Source: Plumapathes pennacea
Lineage: Eukaryota; Cnidaria; Anthozoa; Antipatharia; Myriopathidae
NCBI GenBank assembly: GCA_964036295.1
Contig: OZ038465.1
Span: 24,462,870 to 24,526,869, forward strand
Direction of reading: 5' to 3'
Length of the DNA: 64,000 nucleotides
Shown here: positions 33,325 through 44,560 of the stretch, one piece after another
Layout of the letters: every line of letters begins with the position of its first letter
Numbering within the stretch: the stretch's first letter is position 1
Position numbers and translations under genes: made by a program
Notes under the pieces: generated by a model
Database searches by the model: none
What the model saw: only the letters and a program-made list of their open reading frames with translations
Told to the model about the DNA's origin: nothing

Positions 33325-33817
33325 TTAACAAATTGACGTCAGTTTGTTTTTTACAATAACAAAACTCAAGCGACGACGCGGGGAAAACACACAAGAAAAC
33401 TGGATTTTGTTCAATTTGACCGAAATGTTGTCAACAAATTTTCCCGCTTTCTAATTGGTCGAGGTTAAAATTCAAGACATTTCATTGGCCAAAAAGTGAC
33501 AGTTTGACGTGGGCATTTCGCGCGTGCAAAATAAAATTTTGTCAAAGAAGTTGGAAAGAAATGAAACTAGACGCTTTTCTGCTGCGGTTTTCTCAACAAT
33601 TTCAAGACAAAGCTCAAGGAAATTCGCCTCTGAGCACTTCTGGTTCTCTACTTCAAATGCCGAATGTCGCTTTTGCAAGAACTGAGGTAAAATTGAAGCT
33701 GAATTCACCTTCTTCGTCCAAGTCACTGTCGTCAGCACTCGATTTTATGTCTGTCCTCTTATTGATAATGAAAATTAGACAATCACAAAGCGAGAAACTG
33801 ACGTGTTATTGTAAAAA
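33325..33817. mobile_element. Family E element, hairpin-less copy
   Basis: It is present in repeat R copy 1 but absent from copy 3: the join GTAAAC/ATGCC is at about 63767. Both ends are therefore defined. The left end is TTAACAAATTGACGTCAG...TTACAATAACA; the right end is ACTGACGTGTTATTGTAAA. The body matches 50322-50793 inverted, and a CTAATTGGTCGAGG motif (CCAAT type) is inside. The long hairpin of the other copy is missing here. No clear target duplication; no recognised protein. Confidence 0.7.
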
Positions 33818-34215
33818 TGCCTATTGAAAGCTCACAAAAGAGGTTCACGATCCTTGTCATATTGCTTGATTCTTCAGTTCCATCGCATATAACAAAACGT
33901 TTTACCAACATCAAGCTTAACTTTTAGGGGTCTGTGGTAGTTTGTAGTGTTCACGAAACAGCGCTTCACCGGTGCTTCAAAGCTGTCAGACGGCTTTTGC
34001 CCGGCGGCCAAATCGAATCAAAATGATCAGAGCTGTCAGAACCAAGGTCACTTTATTCTCAACTCTTTACTTTATAGACTGCAGTTACTTGCACGCACCA
34101 CAAACAGGCCACTTAGTCTTGATAATTTGTGTTCGCCACCTTCGAAATTACAATATTTTGATTCTTTGAGGGGGTTCTTGATGGGTGCATCTTGTTGTCC
34201 ACAACATTCTGAGTA
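33818..34215 (-). repeat. Long repeat R, copy 1, proximal part
   Basis: It matches 63768-64000 (GCTCACAAAAGAGGTTCAC, TTTTGCCCGGCGGCCAAATC) and, diverged, 40690-40960. In the diverged copy the minus strand keeps an open reading YSLRLPDESLMTGLKRQRG that is partly legible here, hinting at an old coding exon or a LINE ORF1. Confidence 0.6.
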
Positions 34216-34331
34216 ACCTTTTTGCTTTTCTCCTCGAATGCTGAGTAACACTGCTGCTGACTTTTAGCGCCTAACTTCAGCTTATCTATTTAACTTGCTT
34301 GATCGTAAAAGAAAGAAAAATTACATTGACT
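34216..34331. other. Short unassigned sequence
   Basis: Nothing recognised. Confidence 0.3.
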
Positions 34332-35411
34332 CATGGCCAGAAATATGCGACATTTGCGCCCGCGCGGTGGTCAGCGTTCAACTCCCGTGGTGTAAACATG
34401 GCGCCCAAGAAAATGTATGGAGACAACTAAATAATACAGTTAGATTGTCTCGAGTGATTGTTTTACAAAATGTCGGCATCATTAACGAATATAGTTCCCA
34501 TAAGCTTTTAAAGTATCTTACTTGCTTGAACTGAACAGCTTCCACCGCTCTGCTTTTTCACATGTATTCCTCCCCGTATCGGTCCCACACATTTCCTTAT
34601 AAGTCCTGTCCCGACAGCACGGGAAGCGATTTTCAAACATGCTTCGCCGAGCAGGTTTTTATTTTTTTGAAAATGTCGGCATCAAACTTTGCTGCTGGAT
34701 CGCCTCTGAGAAACGTGACCATAATTTCTTCAAACCTGTGGTTGTATATTTCCTGCTTTTATCCAGAGAAAACGCTACACATTTCCCTGGGACGCGGACT
34801 ACATGATTAAAACCGGAAATGGAGGATTGGCTTGGAGCGATATTGTCTCTCTGAAGTCCCTTTGGCGATATGTTTGCCAAACCCCAGCATGTTTGGTATC
34901 ATAATAAAGCTCAGAAACCGCTCTTTTCGGGTTTGCAAAGCACTCTGGGATCAGGACAAACTGCTGAGCACCCTACCCCACTATAATGTTTGCTTCCGGT
35001 GCGAATGCGCCAATTGTTCAAATATTGATGTATGAACTCCCCAGAGACGTCGGATTTACTTTGAGAATACCACAGAGGGAATTGCTGTCACAATATATAA
35101 GTGTAACATAGACATAAATCACCGTTTTGAACCAATAATGAAGATATTTTGGCACACAAATAGATTGAAGTGACATCTTGAACTGAACACTCATGTTCTT
35201 CACTTTTCTCCGCTTGGTAATTTAAACTCTGTATGGGAAAGACTTATTTTTCTTGCTTTTAACTCCTAAATAGTACAGTACTACACGTAAGGAAGAGAAT
35301 GTAGCTGAAAATGATGCACATGACTACTTCCGCTGGCCGCCATTTTTGAATAATTTTTGGTGAGTGACCACTGATCACATCCGGCGCAAATGTCGCAAAT
35401 TTCTGGCCATG
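34332..35411. mobile_element. TIR element, 1.08 kb
   Basis: 29-base inverted ends with one mismatch, starting CATGGCCAGAAAT and continuing to GACATTTGCGCC (left), with the complement at 35383-35411. No transposase is recognised and no clear target duplication is seen. The terminus contains CATGG, so the exact boundary is ambiguous by a few bases. Confidence 0.7.
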
Positions 35412-35961
35412 TATAAATCTTACTTTGATATCATTTCTATCGGGACAGCACAGAGATATCTACTACTTCAATCTATTCCACGACAGAAATAAGCTTGCAA
35501 GTAGACGTGTCAGTAAGGCCGGAGTTAAAGTAATTGATTTCTAATAAATGTTGGGCAAGTTTGAATAATTTCGCCTTCATTTCATACTATATACGCGGTC
35601 AAATTTGTTCTTTCAAATTAGTAAAGATGTTCATATATTCAACCAAATGACACATTCTGGGCACGTTCTCGATGACATAAACTACAGTCTAAACTGTTCA
35701 GATAAAATGAACACATCAGCAAGCACAAATTGACGGTGACGAATTTATACCTTTTTTTCCGATGACAGACACCAGTTTACACTCGATAGACGGAAAAGTG
35801 GGCACAATTTTTTTATATTCGAGCGTTAAACCTTTAATAGTGTACAATATTCGCAAATCGGCACACATCGAAATACAAGATTGCTACAAACTGCTCCAAT
35901 CAATCAACTTTCGACCCCCAGAACCACAAAAAGAAAAGACAGAAAGTACGAAGCACATATT
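35412..35961. other. Unassigned sequence
   Basis: No gene or repeat recognised. Confidence 0.3.
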
Positions 35962-36975
35962 TAAGAATTGGTTCATGCTTAGCGTGCGTATATCGAGATA
36001 GACGCACAGTTAAAAGCACGAACCAATTCTTTTATAACATAGGCACACGAAATTACGAGCGAAAAACAAATTTTCATTTCTGATTGAACGCAAAATCCTC
36101 TTTTGACGCGCAAAAGGAAAAACAAACTCTCTCATTGGCTGATTGAAAGCACTCCACAACTTATTAACATTTCAGTCATCTAAAAGTTGATGAGAGTCGA
36201 TGAAAAATATGTCGTTTAATCGACAAAAACACTGAAAGTGCTGTTAACCTGGCGTGGTGAAGGCCACCAGCCTGCGGTGACTTTAGAATTTGTGACAATG
36301 TAAATGTTTTGAACGGTACAATTGTTGAAGATAAACCCAGGAAATTCAAGTCGCCGCTTCAAAAAAACGTGAAATTCACCTTGAACTATGACAGACAATG
36401 CGGGTCTGGAAAAGCAAAGTGATCTGTCGAAGAATGTGAACAATCACCATGAACAAAAGAGATAGAAATGTTTGCCAAGCGGACTTGTTCGTTATTCGAG
36501 CTGCCAGCAAACTGTACTGTAAGCACTGCAAGTATTGCGGCTTTCGGAATGAATGAACGCCGTGTCATTTCAATACCATTGAAGACTTGACGGATATTTA
36601 TCTTTGCTGTGATGGATTTCACTTTCTATGAGAATTAAGCCGTCGAGAAATAGGTGAGTTTTGATTCATACAATTTTCTGTGCCGACCGTTGAAACACAG
36701 AATTTTTCAGACTTGATTACCGAGTGATTTCCTTTGGGTGTTTGATTCCATGTAGTATAAATTTCTTCGGAAAATAAAGCTATTTTCTTATTAGTTGTAA
36801 AGCGTCTGTTAATTTATAAACGAGAAAAGCTAGAAAAAGTCAAAAGGAAGTGGCATTTGCTCGCGTAATATTATTGAGCAGGGGCGTGCACGATAAAGTT
36901 ATGGAGCACGCTCTTCGACCAATCAGAACGTGGCTTATATCGCAACTATGTTATAAAGATAGTTTTAATCGGTTG
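35962..36975 (+). mobile_element. Hairpin-ended element related to family C
   Basis: The hairpin at 35962-36032 has arms AAGAATTGGTTC and GAACCAATTCTT with inner GCGTGCGT/ACGCAC pairing. Its outer flank CTTTTATAACATAGG resembles the far end CAACTATGTTATAAAG (about 36945-36960). Before that end lies CGACCAATCAGAACG. The middle (36420-36660) is a diverged copy of 37930-38180, for example GAATGTGAACAATCACC and AGAATTAAGCCGTCGAGA. No transposase. Confidence 0.6.
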
Positions 36976-37534
36976 GTCCAAGTCGGTTGAACGTATAGTC
37001 CAAAGTAACTAGGTTCTGAACTAGTGAGCGCCAACAATATAATTACCAGTAAAAGAAACATGAATTGCAATGTAATATCAGCATTACAAAATAGACACCG
37101 AAATGCATAGAAAAGGAGTTCTCCGCCTGTATGACTTTTTGGTTTTACACTGTTGTGTTATACGAGAACATATCAGACTCCCATTTTCCCGACCCGAAGT
37201 GGAAGGTCAACACTAGCATCAAAATATTAAGAAACAAAGGAACACATGTGAACAAGTCTAATTTGTATCAATTGTGGCAATAAAGAGCTGCATTGCTGTA
37301 CATAATATATAGCTCAGTCAATAGAATACCGTTCCCGGGGTACTGTCAAACAATTGAAGGGTGTTATGGTCGAGGGGGGGGGGGGGGGGGGCAATATAAA
37401 CATTTGACAACTAACTGCCTTGTTTATTGGAAATGGGGTAACAGGTGGTTGATGCGTTTTAGAACACAGATTATTTGTACTAGCCAGATGGGTTCAGCCT
37501 TGGAAAGGGTCTCATTCATTTATTAACCTAATTT
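36976..37534. other. Unassigned sequence with G-run
   Basis: A run of 18 G lies at 37374-37391. Nothing else recognised. Confidence 0.45.
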
Positions 37535-38780
37535 ATTATATGGCTCACCAGTCCATGATGGAAATGGAGCAGTCTGATTGGCTCGTTAGCGGTCCGTATT
37601 TTCTTGTACGGACCAGGCAGACGGACCGGGCAGATGGACCGTTACGTCACAGTTAATTTGTTTGTAAAAAGTTTCACACACGAGGTTGTGCAGCTCTTTG
37701 GTTTCGGTAAAAGGTGTCGGCTAAGTCTGTGCTCAACCAAAGCGGTGCAACGAGAATTTATAAAGGAGATAAATCCATTTCACAGGAAAAACTTTCAGTT
37801 TACAAGCCAAGAAAACAGTTTGGAGAAGAAGATTCGACCTGTATTGCCGGTCTTTGTGGCATCGTAAAGGCAGATTAGCTCGTTCTCTAAAAAATCGGAC
37901 GGTTTAACGTGAAAGGAAAGCAAAGTGATCGGCCAAAGAATGTGAACAGTCACCGTGAACGGATCTGAGAAGATACATTGTTTGTCGGACACTGTTTTGT
38001 AATTGTGGCGCCGCCAGCAGTAGCTGTGCTGTAAACACTGCAAGTATGGATTTCACAATGAATGAAAGTCGTTTTATTTCAAAATCATCGAAGATTTTAC
38101 GGAACTGATGTTTATCTTTACGATGATGGACAAATAGTCTACGAGAATTAAGCCGCCGAGAGATCGGTAAGTTTTGATGTTTACGGGAGGTCATTGTGAT
38201 ATTGAATTTCAGCCTTCGGCTTGATTGTTTTCTTTGAATGCCTGTGTGATGATAAATGCATTCGAAAAAATAGAATTACGTTTACTGTTTTGAGCTGCAA
38301 AGCGCCTGTTTATTTTCAAACAAGGAAAATTTGAAAAGTCGAAAGAAAGCTAAACTTTCACGTTTGTCATTACGGGTTTATTGAGTGACTGTCAATGTAG
38401 ATACGGCTTGCACTTAAAAATAGTATTCAACTAAAATCATACAGTAAATTAGCTGCTTCTTTCTGTCAAGTATTTTGAGTTGAGGAAATTGGAGAGCTAC
38501 ATAACTAGGAATCAATTTTCAGTAGTTGAAACGCCGGTTACGTACGCACGCAAACTGGTCAAGTGCTTCTTGGTGCTTATGTCTTATGTTTTGCAGCATA
38601 AAACAGTGAAGCCATATAATAAATCATTTATTGACCTCGCACTCGGTCCGTACGGGAGAATAATGCTCTCGTTCTCTTTTTACGTGTTTATGAACCTCGC
38701 CGCGGCGGCTCGGTCCATAAACACGTAAAAAGAAAACTCGAGCATTATTCTCCCGTACGGACCTCGCGCTCGGTCAATAA
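37535..38780 (-). mobile_element. Family C hairpin-ended element, copy 2
   Basis: Reverse-orientation match to 11082-12360. The far end has TTATTATATGGCTCACC, then GTCTGATTGGCTCG and the small palindrome GGTCCGTATTTTCTTGTACGG. The hairpin end is 38629-38780, with arms CCGTACGGGAGAATAATGC and TTTTTACGTGTTTATG plus their complements and a centre CCGCGGCGGC. No transposase found. Confidence 0.75.
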
Positions 38781-38836
38781 GATATATATATTTATAACTG
38801 CTCACCTTTCCTAGAACGTGCTCATGAATGGATAGT

Positions 38837-39546
38837 GGCTGTGGTCACACTAGAAAGTTAAATCACGATTTACCAGTGCTTAATCGCGATTTAGCCAAAA
38901 TCTGTGTGACCGTAAAAACTGCCCAGTGGGAGACCGCACTGATTAATGTTGTAAAGTGATATTGAAAGCGGCTTAGTTGAAAGAAATAGCTCTCGTTCTA
39001 AATCATCTCAAAAGTACGATTTAAAAGGTGACTTATCTAACTCTTGTTCCATGAACCAATCGCACGCTTCATCGAATTGTCGACGTCAGCCCCCGTATTG
39101 ATCGTAACCATGCACCACAACTCACTTTTATCAGTTCGCACTTTTTTCACAACTTCTCTCAAGATGTCCGATCGACCTCCGTTTAACTTTAACGTTCCAG
39201 CAGATTCGGAAAGCACTATGATGTGCAAGCCAAGAACGAACCTTTTCCTTCGTTGCTTCTGGAGCATGAACATCCTGATTCTTTTCAGTCGTCTGGATCG
39301 GGCTTTCCATATTAATTTTCTTAGCAAAAACAAGGCAAAGAGACCGATGAAAACGTTTGCAAAGGCCATTGTTTTTACAACTCCAAAGTCCAGATGCTGC
39401 CCTTTCAGAACGCGTTCTATTTCATTTATCTAATCGGATTATGAAGTTAGCTGTCATGTTTGATACATTCAAGAGAGCACGAATGCCACCTCTTCTAAAT
39501 CACGATTTATCTTGCGGTTTCCTTAATCAAGATTTAGACCACAGCC
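38837..39546. mobile_element. PIF/Harbinger-like non-autonomous element
   Basis: Ends GGCTGTGGTC and GACCACAGCC are inverted, and AGT is duplicated on both sides (38834-38836 and 39547-39549). Subterminal palindromes TAAATCACGATTTA, TTAATCGCGATTTA and TTAATCAAGATTTA occur at both ends. A 3-base duplication suits PIF/Harbinger, though the usual TWA is not seen. A 110-codon basic frame (39037-39369, minus) lies inside; it is not recognised as a transposase. Confidence 0.6.
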
Positions 39547-39672
39547 AGTTTGAAGGACTCGACCAAAATATTTGCTAGTTTAGCTATATCGAATTATCAT
39601 TGGATCATTTATATGGAATGTAACGACCTTTCATAAAAATCCAAAGTTTTAAAATAGAATGATTTTCTGACA

Positions 39673-39700
39673 GATGCCGCAACTCACTGATGTTTTTCTA
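39673..39700 (-). pseudogene. Truncated LRR exon remnant
   Basis: The minus strand reads KNISELRHL followed by a donor-like GTCAG, exactly how the neighbouring LRR exon ends (LTRLRHL then GTAAGT). Upstream the frame runs into TGA TAG and the first two thirds of a repeat are missing. It looks like a decayed tandem copy of the exon at 39798-39869. Confidence 0.4.
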
Positions 39701-39797
39701 TCAGCCAACTTGACATTACAGTATATTTTACTTCATGAATAGAAAGCAGGAAGTCGTTTTTAGTTATCATGAAAGAAAAAATATAAAGTTTACTTAC

Positions 39798-39869
39798 AGA
39801 TGTCGCAACCTAGTGAGGTCCTTGAAAAGGCCACTACTCAAGTTCCTGATATTGTTGTTGTCAAGCCGT
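39798..39869 (-). CDS. Leucine-rich-repeat exon, 72 bases
   Basis: Exactly 72 bases on the minus strand, acceptor TTGAATATCGACAG (39870 onward), donor GTAAGT (39792-39797), phase 2 on both sides. It reads RLDNNNIRNLSSGLFKDLTR, then LRHL: one complete LRR unit. It is the most 5' LRR exon recognised on the minus strand here. The next in the same direction is at 30138-30209, so the intron between them is about 9.6 kb and full of transposons. Probable extracellular repeat of a receptor-like protein. Confidence 0.8.
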
Positions 39870-39969
39870 CTGTCGATATTCAATAAACCAGTTAATCTGA
39901 ACTTTACAGTAATTAACTTGGACAATTTTTTGATAAAAGTATGTGTGAATTGAATAAATGAAAGCTTCA

Positions 39970-40210
39970 ACTCTGGCCAAAAGTCGTGGGACACTTTGCC
40001 TTTTATCTGAAAATTATGACACTTTCCCTCTTCCCGCCCCCTTCCCCCTGACAATGTTGACTGAGTGTGCTCAAAGTGTACTCCCTTTATGCAACATTGT
40101 ATGGGGGAGGGCTAACTTTCGAAAAAGGAGCCGCTGTCGTTTCAAAAATAGAGTAATGTTGAAAAATAGCATTTTTTCAGAGTGTCCCACATACTTTGGG
40201 CCAGGATTGT
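39970..40210. mobile_element. Tc1/mariner-type MITE, copy 1
   Basis: Inverted ends CTGGCCAAAAGTCGTGGGAC and GTCCCACATACTTTGGGCCAG. The interior (TACTCCCTTTATGCAACATT) matches 59893-60120 and 61436-61688 in the opposite orientation. The TGGCCAAAAGT motif is typical of Tc1-like ends. Confidence 0.75.
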
Positions 40211-40239
40211 TGGTAAAACAAGGGTGAGGGACCAAATCA

Positions 40240-41060
40240 GCTCAACTCCTGCTGTCTATAGAACTTTGGCAGTTTCCAGGGTTTGGTAGGATGTTCCGAC
40301 AGATACTACACTGTGCTATTCTACATAGCCTCTTTACATCGAGAACATCAACAAAAGCTGGTATGCTGTTAGTGATCTCGAACATCTTTTTTGATTAGCC
40401 TGGATTCTTTACTTACTTAGTGATCAAGTAACTGGTATGAAGGTAATATGCATCTACTGAACTCTCTCTAGTTACATTTTTGTTTGTTGAATTTTAGGTC
40501 ATGCTCATGATCTGCACCCTCAGTCACTACTTTTTCTTGCTATCAATGTCTCATTAGGTATGCATATAACGTCGACGTCTAAGATCACATTCGTTCAGTT
40601 GTTTCTGGAATATCTCATTGCTGACCTTCAGTCTAAAGGGAAATGTACATTTCGATGTTATAAAATTGGTTGTCATCCTTGTCACACTGCTTGATTCTTT
40701 GTGAAAACGCGTATAACAGAACGCTTTTTTAACACCATGCTTAACTTTCAGCGGTCTGTGGGAGGATATCATCTAGTACAAGTAGCTTGTAGTGATTAGA
40801 AAAAGTGCCTCGTTGGCGCTTCAAACCTGTCATAAGGCTTTCGTCCGGTAACCGCAGCGAATAAAAACCCTCAGAGCCAGGGTCACCTTTATTCTTAACC
40901 ATTACCTGATGGACTGTAGTTGCTTGCATTTCGGTGGTTTGTTCCTTTACAGACCCCTGCATGTTTTACCACAAGCATGACTCTTGGTCTTGAATGCTTT
41001 GTGCTTTTCTCTTACGGAATTTCACTGCCTAGCGATTTATAGCAATAATGCTTGCCGGTT
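40240..41060 (-). repeat. Long repeat R, copy 2 (diverged)
   Basis: A diverged match to 32880-33320 plus 33818-34215. The minus strand keeps a 73-codon open frame (40741-40962) with MVKNKGDPGSEG, YSLRLPDESLMTGLKRQRG and HYKLLVLDDILPQ. The other copies are interrupted there. The family is not recognised. Confidence 0.55.
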
Positions 41061-41301
41061 GCGTCTCCAACTGCCCACAGCATTCTTACTAGCGTGCGTC
41101 TATCAGAAGGTATCCTGAATAACACTGTTACTTCGTCACTGTTTCTTCGGATAGTTCACAATTTGATTTGAAGGTTCTATTCTTATTTTTTTATTTATTT
41201 AGATTTCTTCAAGTCCGAGTTTCCAGAGAGATTGGGCAAGACTTCAACATGTATTTGTCCTATCAAAGAGCAATATATTCGCAACCAAACAAGTATTTTC
41301 T

Positions 41302-41334
<33 letters not shown>

Positions 41335-41572
41335 CAAGGAGTGTATTACTAAAAAAACATACATATATTACATTTAATCGGTTATTTGATTTATTTATTA
41401 TTCTATGTATTTTAAATTTCTTTAGCTTTGCCATTTTATATGGCAGGATATCAGTAACAGCAGTGAGCCAATTACTGCAAGCCCTTGCTAGCATTGAGGG
41501 TGATCACAAAGTGTTCAAGTTAGTTAAGAAACCTTTAAACAATCACTGCCCAAAACTTTAGATATAATTTTT
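41061..41572. other. Unassigned sequence with poly-T
   Basis: A run of 32 T lies at 41303-41334. No gene recognised; frames across the T-run encode only poly-Phe or poly-Lys. Confidence 0.5.
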
Positions 41573-41870
41573 AAGGTCGGCGTCGCACTGAAAGTGCGAA
41601 GCGCGACCTTATTGCAGTCAAGACTGCGTGAAGTTGAAAGACCCGTGACAGCCCGGAGCGACTTCAGCTTGTCGAAATATTTCTATCATTTGATTTGCTT
41701 TGCTTTCCTTAATTTTCGCCAGCAACATGTCATTGTATTTATGAATTGCCGGTCTATCTGTTGCATTTCAAAAACAATACCATCAAGGTTTGAGAATAGC
41801 CGTGAACAAATGTAATGGTACCGCTGCGGGATTGCAAATATCTCTTAAGCCCAGCATAATAATCCAACAA
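41573..41870 (+). mobile_element. hp-family element, truncated copy
   Basis: The hairpin AAGGTCGGCGTCGCACT-gaa-AGTGCGAAGCGCGACCTT (41573-41610) is followed by sequence ending in TTTGAGAATAGCCGTGAACA and GGGATTGCAAATATCTC. That ending matches hp copies at 16097-16155 and 48335-48390. Confidence 0.5.
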
Positions 41871-42279
41871 CAGTCTTGATTCGGTTATTCAGGAATATGA
41901 CAAACAATATGCTTTAAAAACCTGTTATGACCTTGATTTCGGCTAATTTTCACTAAAAGTATGCTTCTGCAAAAAACATATTGACATTGCTCAACGTCTA
42001 CCGAAATCATGGCATAATTGTTTCAACTGATGCTTTGAACGCGTTCTCAACTAAAATCAGTTTTTCTCATTTAGGAAAATTCCACAAGATTTAGGTATTT
42101 TTAGGTATTTTTAACATTCTCTCTGATGGAAAATCAATTTTAGTTATTTTTTGTGGAGTAAAATTTACAATCAAGTAAATAAACACATTTTTGTGGAACA
42201 ATATTTATTCTTCCTGAAATTGACTCTGAAGTGTGGAATATACAAGTTCACTCAAACATGCAAAATCAGAGTCGGAAAT

Positions 42280-43880
42280 TAGAATTCTCGACTCCACAGT
42301 GCGGAATGGCCAATTAACAAGAACAGAGAAATTGAGAGTAAAAAATTGCAATCGAATCTGCACTGCACCAAATTCAATTATCCTGATCAGAAAGTAAGCT
42401 CTAAGATCTTCGACTCCGCAGTGCGGCATCAGCACTTCACAAAAACGGTTCAAATCAGAAAGTAAGTTCAAAGATCTTCGATTCCACAGTACGGAATCAG
42501 CACTTCACAAAAACAGTTGAAATCAGAAAGTAAGTTCAAAGATCTTTGACTCCACAGTGCGGCATCAGCACATCACAAAAACGGTTGAAATCAGAAAGTA
42601 AGTTCAAAGATCTTTGACTCCACAGTGCGGCATCAGCACTTCACAAAAACGGTTCAAATCAGAAAGTAAGTTCAAAGACCTTTGACTCCCCAGTGCGGAA
42701 TCAGCGCATCACAAAAACGGTTCAAATCAGAAAGTAAGTTCAAAGATCTTTGACTCCACAGTGCGGCATCAGCACTTCACAAAAACGGTTCAAATCAGAA
42801 AGTAAGTTCAAAGACCTTTGACTCCACAGTGCGGCATCAGCACTTCACAAAAACGGTTCAAATCAGAAAGTAAGTTCAAAGATCTTTGACTCCACAGTGC
42901 GGCATCAGCACTTCACAAAAACGGTTGAAATCAGAAAGTAAGTTCAAAGACCTTTGACTCCCCAGTGCGGAATCAGCGCATCACAAAAACGGTTCAAATC
43001 AGAAAGTAAGTTCAAAGATCTTTGACTCCACAGTGCGGCATCAGCACTTCACAAAAACGGTTCAAATCAGAAAGTAAGTTCAAAGACCTTTGACTCCACA
43101 GTGCGGCATCAGCACTTCACAAAAACGGTTCAAATCAGAAAGTAAGTTCAAAGATCTTTGACTCCACAGTGCGGCATCAGCACTTCACAAAAACGGTTGA
43201 AATCAGAAAGTAAGTTCAAAGATCTTTGACTCCACAGTGCGGAATCAGCACTTCACAAAAACGGTTCAAATCAGAAAGTAAGTTCAAAGATCTTTGACTC
43301 CACAGTGCGGAATCAGCACTTCACAAAAACGGTTCAAATCAGAAAGTAAGTTCAAAGATCTTTGACTCCACAGTGTGGCATCAGCACTTCACAAAAACGG
43401 TTCAAATCAGAAAGTAAGTTCAAAGATCTTTGACTCCACAGTGCGGCATCAGCACTTCACAAAAACGGTTCAAATCAGAAAGTAAGTTCAAAGATCTTTG
43501 ACTCCACAGTGCGGCATCAGCACATCACAAAAACGGTTGAAATCAGAAAGTAAGTTCAAAGATCTTTGACTCCACAGTGCGGCATCAGCACTTCACAAAA
43601 ACGGTTCAAATCAGAAAGTAAGTTCAAAGACCTTTGACTCCACAGTGCGGAATCAGCACTTCACAAAAACGGTTCAAATCAGAAAGTAAGTTCAAAGATC
43701 TTTGACTCCACAGTGCGGAATCAGCACTTCACAAAAACGGTTGAAATCAGAAAGTAAGTTCAAAGACCTTTGACTTCACAGTGTGGCATCAGCACTTCAC
43801 AAAAACGGTTCAAATTAGAAAGTACGTTCAAAGATCTTTGACTCCACAGTGCGGCATCAACACCTCACAAAAACACTAAA
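42280..43880 (+). repeat. 68-bp satellite array, about 23 units
   Basis: The regular 68-base unit runs GACTCCACAGTGCGGCATCA..., CACAAAAACGGTTCAAATCA..., GAAAGTAAGTTCAAAGATC. Variants alternate at single sites (GGTTC/GGTTG, CACTTC/CACATC, CGGCA/CGGAA). Blocks of several units recur in the same variant order, suggesting multi-unit duplication. The first units from 42205 are degenerate. Confidence 0.95.
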
Positions 43881-44189
43881 ATAAGTTATTCTATTCTAGA
43901 GTTTTTTCGCTAAAATGGGGCATTTCGTTCATTTCTGGCAAATCCTTTTTATAGCTTTATAAACATTCCTTGTTTCCTGCGGAATTAAAAAGAGCACTTT
44001 TAGTTATAAGTAATGTCCAGCGAATTTCAGTGGAGAAAAAATAAATTTGCCAGATTTAGGAATAATTTATTTCTCTCGATAACTTGAACACAAACTATAA
44101 TTATGCTAATTTTGGAGGAGTTCACAGCAAATGTTGAGTCTGAAATTCAGACATAAGATTCTACTCCTGGTATCTAATAAAAAGTAAAT

Positions 44190-44560
44190 CTTGGAGGAGG
44201 CAATGTTGGGTCTGTGATTCAGACACAAGATTTTTTACCCCTGGTACCTGATAAAGTTAATTTTGGAGGAATCAAGTCCACTCCTGGTACCTAATAAAAT
44301 TAATCTTGGAGGAATCAAGTCCAAATGTTGGGTCTGAAATTCAAACACAAGTTTTTTTATATTCCTGGTACTGTAGCTAATAAAGTTAATCTTCGAGGAA
44401 TTAGCCTTAACCAGTTCGCCGAGGTTATCCGGCTCTCGGAAGCTCCGCGCTGCGAGGCCGGGTAGGGTTGGCGAGGAGAAGCCGAGGGAGAAATCAAGTT
44501 CAAAAACAATTCAGACACAAGTTTTTACTCCTAGTACCTAATGCTGGAATAAAATTAAAC
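44190..44560 (+). repeat. Diverged repeats around CTTGGAGGAATCAAGTCC
   Basis: Three or four copies of a block with TCCTGGTACCTAATAAA, TTAATCTTGGAGGAATCAAG and AATGTTGGGTCTGAAATTCA. One is interrupted by a GC-rich segment at 44400-44490 (CGGCTCTCGGAAGCTCCGCG). The inverted counterpart is at about 46440-46620. Confidence 0.6.

Noticed and set aside
39037-39369. Harbinger transposase
   Set aside because: The 110-codon frame shows no DDE-type motif or recognisable Harbinger block.
41195-41561. Frames with poly-Phe or poly-Lys
   Set aside because: Caused by a 32-base T run.
42280-43880. CRISPR-like regular array
   Set aside because: The 68-base units are contiguous and nearly identical with no unique spacers, and the genome is eukaryotic; this is satellite DNA.
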